From JBDHBD01 sp039586095 (GTDB lineage: Bacteria > Gemmatimonadota > Gemmatimonadetes > Palauibacterales > Palauibacteraceae), in contig JBDHLB010000052.1 in assembly GCA_039586095.1 (NCBI GenBank), forward strand, positions 1 through 19,016: DNA of 19,016 bases, written 5' to 3'. Below the pieces are notes generated by a model, which was not told the origin of the DNA, did no database searches, and saw only the letters and a program-made list of their open reading frames with translations. Every line of letters starts with the position of its first letter. Positions within the stretch are counted from its first letter, which is position 1. The translations under genes and the position numbers were made by a program. Of the stretch, positions 14,840 through 19,016 are shown piece by piece.

Positions 14840-16524
14840 CCGACTGGGCGTCGCGAGACCGGGGGCTGACACGGGCGCTGGCCATCCCGGTCGTGCTGCT
14901 GCTCGTCTGGCTCGTCATCTACCCGAACCTGATCGTGCTTGTGGAGTCCGTTCGGGAAGGCGGACGGCTGAGCCTCGTTCACTATCGGACGTTTTTCGCG
15001 ACGCGTGCGGAACTGGAGGCTCTGTGGGCCAGCGTTTGGATCAGCACGGGCAGCGTCGTTCTCGCGGCCGCGATCGGGGTGCCGCTGGCATTCCTGTTCT
15101 TCCGCTACGAGTTCCCGGGGCGGCGATTCTTCGGCGCACTGGCGGCGCTTCCCGTCCTGTTACCACCCCTGGTGGGCGTCATCGCATTTCTCTTTCTGGC
15201 GGGTGAAAGCGGAATCCTGACGCGCAGCGTGCAGGAGCTCCTGGGTCTGGAGCAGGCGCCGTGGCGGCTGACGGGAGCGCCCGCGATCCTGCTCGTCCAC
15301 GCGTACACGATGTACGTGTACTTCTACCTCTTTACGCTGGCGGGGCTGACACGTCTGGACGAGGGTGTCCTGGAGGCCGCCGCCTCGCTGGGCGCCGGGC
15401 GCTGGCGAACGCTGCGACGCGTGACGCTCCCGCTGCTCACTCCATCGCTCGTTGCGGCGGCCGTACTCGTGTTCATGACCTCGATGGCCTCCTTCTCCGC
15501 TCCCTACATCTTCGGGGGCGGCTTCCGTGTTCTCACGACGCAGATCTACGCGAGCAAGGTGAGCGGCTCGCTGCCGATGGCGATGGTGGAAACCGTGCTG
15601 CTCGCGCTCGCCTCCCTGCTCTTCCTCTGGCTGTTGCGCCGGTACGAGGGAGAGCGTCGATACGCGGCCGTGGGCAAGGGAGTGCAGCCGGCCCGTCACC
15701 ATGTTCGGTCTCGGCTGGCGAGGACAGTGCTCGGGGCGAGCGGTGCCGTGGCCGTGTTCGTGCTTCTCCTCCCGCACCTGACCCTGCTTCTCGTCTCCTT
15801 CGTACCGGCCGGAAGCTGGACGACGACGATCCTTCCTCAGGCGTACTCGGTGGGCAATTACGCGGGGCTGGTGAGCGAGCCCGAGCTCCTGCGCCCCGTT
15901 CTCAACTCGTTGCAGATGGCCACGGTCGCGACGGCCGCGAACCTCTTGTTCTGCTTCATCGCGGCGTATCTGGTCGTTCGCAGACGGTTCCGCGGCCGCG
16001 GACTGCTGGGCGTGCTCCTCGTGCTGCCGTGGGCGCTGCCCGGCACGGTCATCGCCATAGGACTCGCGACCACGTTCAGCGTGGATCGGCCGGCGACCGC
16101 ACGCTTCATCCTCGTGGGGAGTTTCTGGCTGCTTCCACTTGCCTACTTCATCCGGAACACGCCGCTCGTGGCCCAGGCGGCGATCGCCTCCTTCCGCCAG
16201 TTCGATCCGGCGCTCGAGGAGGCCGCGCGGTCGTTGGGAGCGAGTTGGTTCACGATGATGCGTCGCGTGGCCTTGCCTCTGGTTCTTCCGGGCCTCGCGG
16301 CCGGGGGAATGCTCGCGTTCGTCAGCGCACTCGGCGAGTTCGTCGCATCGATCCTGCTCTACACGCCGCGCTCGAGGCCGATCTCGATCGAGATCCTCGC
16401 ACAACTCCGTGCTTTCGACTTCGGGGCGGCTTCCGCGCTGGGCGTCGTCCTGGCCGTGCTCATGGTCGTGGTGTTCGCGATCGGCGGACGCTTCCTGCGC
16501 GGGGGCATGGCGCCTCAGGGGTAG
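14836..16524 (+). CDS. ABC importer permease with two fused transmembrane domains (FbpB-like)
   Basis: A 562-residue inner-membrane permease of the ferric-iron/2-aminoethylphosphonate class, in which two BPD_transp_1 domains are joined in one chain. Each half has about six hydrophobic segments and one ATPase-docking EAA loop: EAAASLGAGRWRTLRRVTLP near residue 180, and EEAARSLGASWFTMMRRVAL near residue 461. A basic linker (RRYEGERRYAAVGKGVQPAR) separates the halves around residues 270-290. The length fits FbpB/AfuB (about 500-560 residues). The ATG overlaps the ATPase stop (ATGA), so the two are translationally coupled and should form the channel for the upstream binding protein. Confidence 0.93.
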   Translation: MTDWASRDRGLTRALAIPVVLLLVWLVIYPNLIVLVESVREGGRLSLVHYRTFFATRAELEALWASVWISTGSVVLAAAIGVPLAFLFFRYEFPGRRFFGALAALPVLLPPLVGVIAFLFLAGESGILTRSVQELLGLEQAPWRLTGAPAILLVHAYTMYVYFYLFTLAGLTRLDEGVLEAAASLGAGRWRTLRRVTLPLLTPSLVAAAVLVFMTSMASFSAPYIFGGGFRVLTTQIYASKVSGSLPMAMVETVLLALASLLFLWLLRRYEGERRYAAVGKGVQPARHHVRSRLARTVLGASGAVAVFVLLLPHLTLLLVSFVPAGSWTTTILPQAYSVGNYAGLVSEPELLRPVLNSLQMATVATAANLLFCFIAAYLVVRRRFRGRGLLGVLLVLPWALPGTVIAIGLATTFSVDRPATARFILVGSFWLLPLAYFIRNTPLVAQAAIASFRQFDPALEEAARSLGASWFTMMRRVALPLVLPGLAAGGMLAFVSALGEFVASILLYTPRSRPISIEILAQLRAFDFGAASALGVVLAVLMVVVFAIGGRFLRGGMAPQG

Positions 16525-16537
16525 TCCGCGATGGCAC

Positions 16538-16550
16538 CCCGGACGCCGGG
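16538..16550. terminator. GC hairpin after the permease gene
   Basis: CCCGG-ACG-CCGGG, a 5-bp stem with a three-base loop, lies 14 bases after the permease stop in the 148-base gap before fhs. No T run follows, so termination here is doubtful. The rest of the gap shows no gene and no recognisable riboswitch. Confidence 0.25.
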
Positions 16551-16672
16551 CGTGGCGGCGGTGTCTGAAACCTGTTGCGCGTGGCCCTTCAAAGCCGCAC
16601 CGTCTCCTTCCGTGCCGTTGGCGTGCAGCGGCCGCAACGAGAAGGCGAACACGAAGATATAGAGGCAGCGAC

Positions 16673-18340
16673 ATGCGTACGGACGTCGAAATCGCGTCGA
16701 CGGCAGCCCTCGAGCCGATCACCGCCATCGGTGAGGCACTGGGTCTGGCAGACGAGGAACTGGAGCTGTACGGCCGTCACAAGGCGAAGGTGCGGCCGGA
16801 GGCGATCTTCGAGCGTGGGCCGGGCGATGGACGCCTCGTGCTGGTGACGGGGATGACGCCGACCCGGGCGGGTGAGGGCAAGACGACCGTCACGATAGGA
16901 CTGACCGATGGGCTGCGACGCCAGGGCCGTCGCGCCGTGGCGTGCATCCGCGAGCCGAGCCTGGGCCCCGTGTTCGGCATCAAGGGCGGCGCGGCCGGCG
17001 GCGGCTATTCGCAGGTCATCCCGATGGCGGACATCAACCTTCACTTCACGGGCGACCTGCACGCGATCACATCGGCCCACGCGCTGCTGTCCGCCATGCT
17101 GGACAACCACATGCACCACGGCAACACGCTTGGTCTCGATCCGCGTCAGATCACGTGGCGGCGTGCCGTGGACATGAACGATCGTGCTCTCCGCAACGTG
17201 GTGGTGGGACTCGGCGGACGCATAAACGGCGTGCCGCGCGAGGACGGCTTCATGATCACGGCCGCCTCGGAGGTCATGGCCATCTTCTGTCTGGCCGCAG
17301 ACCACACCGACCTCGAGGATCGGCTGGGCAGAATCATCGTTGGCTACACGTTAGACGGGGAGCCCGTACGAGCCGCCTCGCTCAACGCGCCCGGGGCGAT
17401 GAACCTCCTCCTCAGGGATGCGCTGGCACCCAATCTGGTGCAGACGCTGGAGCACTCTCCTGCCTTCGTCCACGGCGGTCCGTTTGCGAACATCGCGCAC
17501 GGCTGTAGCTCGCTCATGGCAACCCGCGCCGGACTCGCCCTGGCGGACGTGGTCATCACGGAGGCCGGATTCGGATCCGACCTCGGGGCCGAGAAGTTCT
17601 TCGACATCAAGTGCCGGGTGGGAGGACTGAAGCCCGAGGCGACGGTGATCGTCGCCACGGTGCGGGCGCTGAAGCTGCACGGGGGCGTCTCTTTTGGCGC
17701 GCTGGGCGAGGAGAACGTGGCGGCCGTCGAGGTCGGGCTCACCAATCTCGAGAAGCACGTGGAGAACATGGCCCAGTTCGGCGTCCCGGCGATCGTGGCG
17801 CTCAACGTGTTCGAAGCGGACACGGAAGCCGAGTTGGCGGCCGTCGAGCAGGCGTGCAGCGGCTTCGGCGTCCCGGTGGCGCGCTCCGAGGGACACGCGC
17901 GGGGGGGCGAGGGCTGCGAGCGTCTGGCCGAGGCCGTCATGGGCGCGCTCGACTCGGGCAAGGCCGACTTCGCGCCACTCTACGACCTCGATCGCCCGCT
18001 GGCCGAAAAGATCGAGGAGATCGCGACACGCATCTACGGAGCCGACGGAGTCGATTTCAGCCGGCAAGCCCGACGGGACCTCGACATGCTCGAGGTGAAC
18101 GACCTGGGCGGACTGCCGGTCTGTATCGCCAAGACACCGAACTCGCTGACCGACGACGCCAAGATTCTGGGCCGGCCGAGCGGATTCCGGATTACGGTGC
18201 AGGACGCGCGGCCATCGGCAGGGGCCGGCTTCGTCGTGGTCCGTACCGGAGATGTCATGACGATGCCGGGCCTGGCGAAGGTTCCGGCGGCCGAGGGCAT
18301 TCGGCTGACGCCGGAGGGCGAGGTCGTCGGACTGTTCTAG
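16673..18340 (+). CDS. fhs: Formate-tetrahydrofolate ligase
   Basis: Cytoplasmic enzyme of one-carbon metabolism: formate + ATP + tetrahydrofolate gives 10-formyl-tetrahydrofolate, ADP and phosphate. It has 555 residues, matching the family's normal 555-560. The N-terminus (DVEIASTAALEPITAIGEAL, ELYGRHKAKV) is typical. The ATP-binding loop TPTRAGEGKTT is at 62-72; the more common form is TPAGEGKST/TPTPAGEGK. Further family blocks are REPSLGPVFGIKGGAAGGGY, ADINLHFTGD, NHMHHGN, TEAGFGSDLGAEKFFDIKCR and GDVMTMPGL. The ATG at 16673 has AGAGG seven bases upstream, so I prefer it to longer open versions that overlap the permease gene. It is followed by ppa after 47 bases and may be co-transcribed with it. 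No glycine-cleavage or acetogenesis genes are in view. Confidence 0.97.
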   Translation: MRTDVEIASTAALEPITAIGEALGLADEELELYGRHKAKVRPEAIFERGPGDGRLVLVTGMTPTRAGEGKTTVTIGLTDGLRRQGRRAVACIREPSLGPVFGIKGGAAGGGYSQVIPMADINLHFTGDLHAITSAHALLSAMLDNHMHHGNTLGLDPRQITWRRAVDMNDRALRNVVVGLGGRINGVPREDGFMITAASEVMAIFCLAADHTDLEDRLGRIIVGYTLDGEPVRAASLNAPGAMNLLLRDALAPNLVQTLEHSPAFVHGGPFANIAHGCSSLMATRAGLALADVVITEAGFGSDLGAEKFFDIKCRVGGLKPEATVIVATVRALKLHGGVSFGALGEENVAAVEVGLTNLEKHVENMAQFGVPAIVALNVFEADTEAELAAVEQACSGFGVPVARSEGHARGGEGCERLAEAVMGALDSGKADFAPLYDLDRPLAEKIEEIATRIYGADGVDFSRQARRDLDMLEVNDLGGLPVCIAKTPNSLTDDAKILGRPSGFRITVQDARPSAGAGFVVVRTGDVMTMPGLAKVPAAEGIRLTPEGEVVGLF

Positions 18341-18387
18341 GGTCGAGGGGTCGGCCGGGCGGCCGGTCCCCCGGGCGAGGAGGAGAG

Positions 18388-18915
18388 ATGCCGGTCCACC
18401 CGCTGCACGATCTGCCGTCGGGAACCAACCCGCCGGAAGAGCTGAACGTCCTGGTCGAGATTCCGAAGGGCTCGCGCAACAAGTACGAGCTGGACAAGGA
18501 GACCGGCTTGTTGCGGTTCGACCGACTCCTGTACAGCGCCGTCTACTATCCGGCCGACTACGGCTTCATCCCTCGAACCCTCGCCGATGACGGGGATCCG
18601 ATGGATGTGCTGGTCATGGTCACCGAACCGACCTTCCCCGGCTGTCTCGTGGAAGTCCGGCCGCTTGGCGTGTTCGAGATGGAAGATCAGGCCGGACACG
18701 ACGAGAAGGTTCTCGCCGTGCCCCTGCGCGACCCGCTGCACGATCAATATCGGGCGTTGGAGGATGTCCCACCCCACTTTCTGCGCGAGGTGGAGCACTT
18801 CTTCACGATCTACAAGGATCTGGAGGGCATCCAGGTCCGGGTGTCCGGCTGGCGTGACCGTTTCTCGGCCCACGGCCTGATCAACGCCGCGATCGAACGG
18901 TACCGACAGACGTAA
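18388..18915 (+). CDS. ppa: Inorganic pyrophosphatase (family I)
   Basis: Cytoplasmic Mg2+-dependent enzyme that hydrolyses pyrophosphate to two phosphates, pulling biosynthetic reactions forward. It has 175 residues, about the E. coli length. The active-site signature DDGDPMD gives metal ligands Asp68, Asp70 and Asp73, and Asp100 and Asp105 (EMEDQAGHDEK) match E. coli Asp97 and Asp102 with an offset of three. The opening VLVEIPKGSRNKYELDKETG and YPADYGFIP are classic family I sequence. The ATG is preceded by GAGGAGGAG at close spacing, a strong ribosome binding site. It sits 47 bases after fhs. Confidence 0.97.
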   Translation: MPVHPLHDLPSGTNPPEELNVLVEIPKGSRNKYELDKETGLLRFDRLLYSAVYYPADYGFIPRTLADDGDPMDVLVMVTEPTFPGCLVEVRPLGVFEMEDQAGHDEKVLAVPLRDPLHDQYRALEDVPPHFLREVEHFFTIYKDLEGIQVRVSGWRDRFSAHGLINAAIERYRQT

Positions 18916-18930
18916 GGCGGTCCCCCCAGC

Positions 18931-19016
18931 ATGACGACTGCCCTGACGCACCGCCGGGTTTTCTTGAAACAGCTGGCCGCCGCGTCCGGCTTCGTGGGCG
19001 TGTCCCGACTCCAGGC
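18931..19016 (+). CDS. Tat-exported protein, N-terminal fragment
   Basis: Only the first 28 codons are in the window. The ATG starts 15 bases after the ppa stop. The peptide begins MTTALTHRRVFLKQLAAASG and continues to FVGVSRLQ. RRVFLK followed by an Ala/Gly-rich hydrophobic stretch is a twin-arginine signal (consensus S/T-R-R-x-F-L-K), implying export of a folded, often cofactor-containing protein. The mature protein is beyond the edge, so its function cannot be named. Its position suggests co-transcription with ppa. Confidence 0.75.
   Translation, partial: MTTALTHRRVFLKQLAAASGFVGVSRLQ

Noticed and set aside
16525..16672. Possible folate-sensing riboswitch before fhs
   Set aside because: I could not recognise the conserved core of a tetrahydrofolate riboswitch; the gap shows only a short GC hairpin and the ribosome binding site.
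15160..16728. A 522-codon open frame on the minus strand
   Set aside because: Antisense to the permease gene; the product is a low-complexity Arg/His/Glu-rich string, typical of a shadow frame.
17611..18387. Extended start for ppa inside fhs
   Set aside because: The ppa frame is open far upstream, but that part is a shadow of fhs. The strong GAGGAGGAG site and the family length fix the start at 18388.
1..19016. A defence system, mobile element or CRISPR array
   Set aside because: No transposase, integrase, nuclease-helicase pair, repeat-spacer array or attachment repeats were seen; all genes look like ordinary chromosomal genes.

Overview
The window is about 19 kb of high-GC DNA, densely coded, from a Gram-negative bacterium. 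Evidence for an outer membrane is an outer-membrane-barrel-like protein, two lipoproteins with lipoboxes, several Sec-type signal peptides and a Tat signal. Three family types recall Gemmatimonadota or a neighbouring phylum: an S9D glutamyl-endopeptidase-like peptidase, a very long secreted PIG-L deacetylase, and a CxxCH protein of the 'choice-of-anchor V' kind. That assignment is inference; there is no rRNA or other phylogenetic marker to confirm it.

Left part, mostly leftward. A likely three-gene unit runs from a secreted seven-repeat Vgb/NHL-type beta-propeller (1131-2126), through a secreted or anchored CxxCH protein whose start overlaps the propeller gene (452-1174), to a non-heme ferritin cut by the left edge (1-423). 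A small rightward lipoprotein gene (2363-2794) diverges from the propeller gene. A second leftward group, 8841 to 2874, encodes a membrane serine protease with a cytoplasmic FHA domain, an S9D prolyl-oligopeptidase-family peptidase, a barrel-like outer-membrane protein, and a HAD phosphatase joined to the barrel gene by an ATGA overlap.

Right part, all rightward. A VTT/DedA-type membrane protein (9135-9698) precedes a tight cluster: a secreted PIG-L deacetylase with a C-terminal amidotransferase-like fold (9778-12660), then a substrate-binding lipoprotein, an ATPase and a two-domain permease of the Fbp/Pot ABC importer class (12657-16524). Two of the three joints are 4-base stop/start overlaps (GTGA, ATGA), so the deacetylase and importer are probably made together. 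After a 148-base gap come two housekeeping genes, formate-tetrahydrofolate ligase (fhs) and inorganic pyrophosphatase (ppa), then the first 28 codons of a Tat-exported protein.

The least ordinary features are the deacetylase-importer coupling, whose binding protein lacks the usual paired iron-ligand tyrosines, and the FHA-membrane-trypsin fusion, whose FHA domain has lost two canonical phosphothreonine contacts. I saw no tRNA, rRNA, CRISPR array, insertion sequence or phage gene. No stretch over 300 bases lacks a gene. The longest is 8842-9134, between divergent genes, with only weak -10-like boxes.
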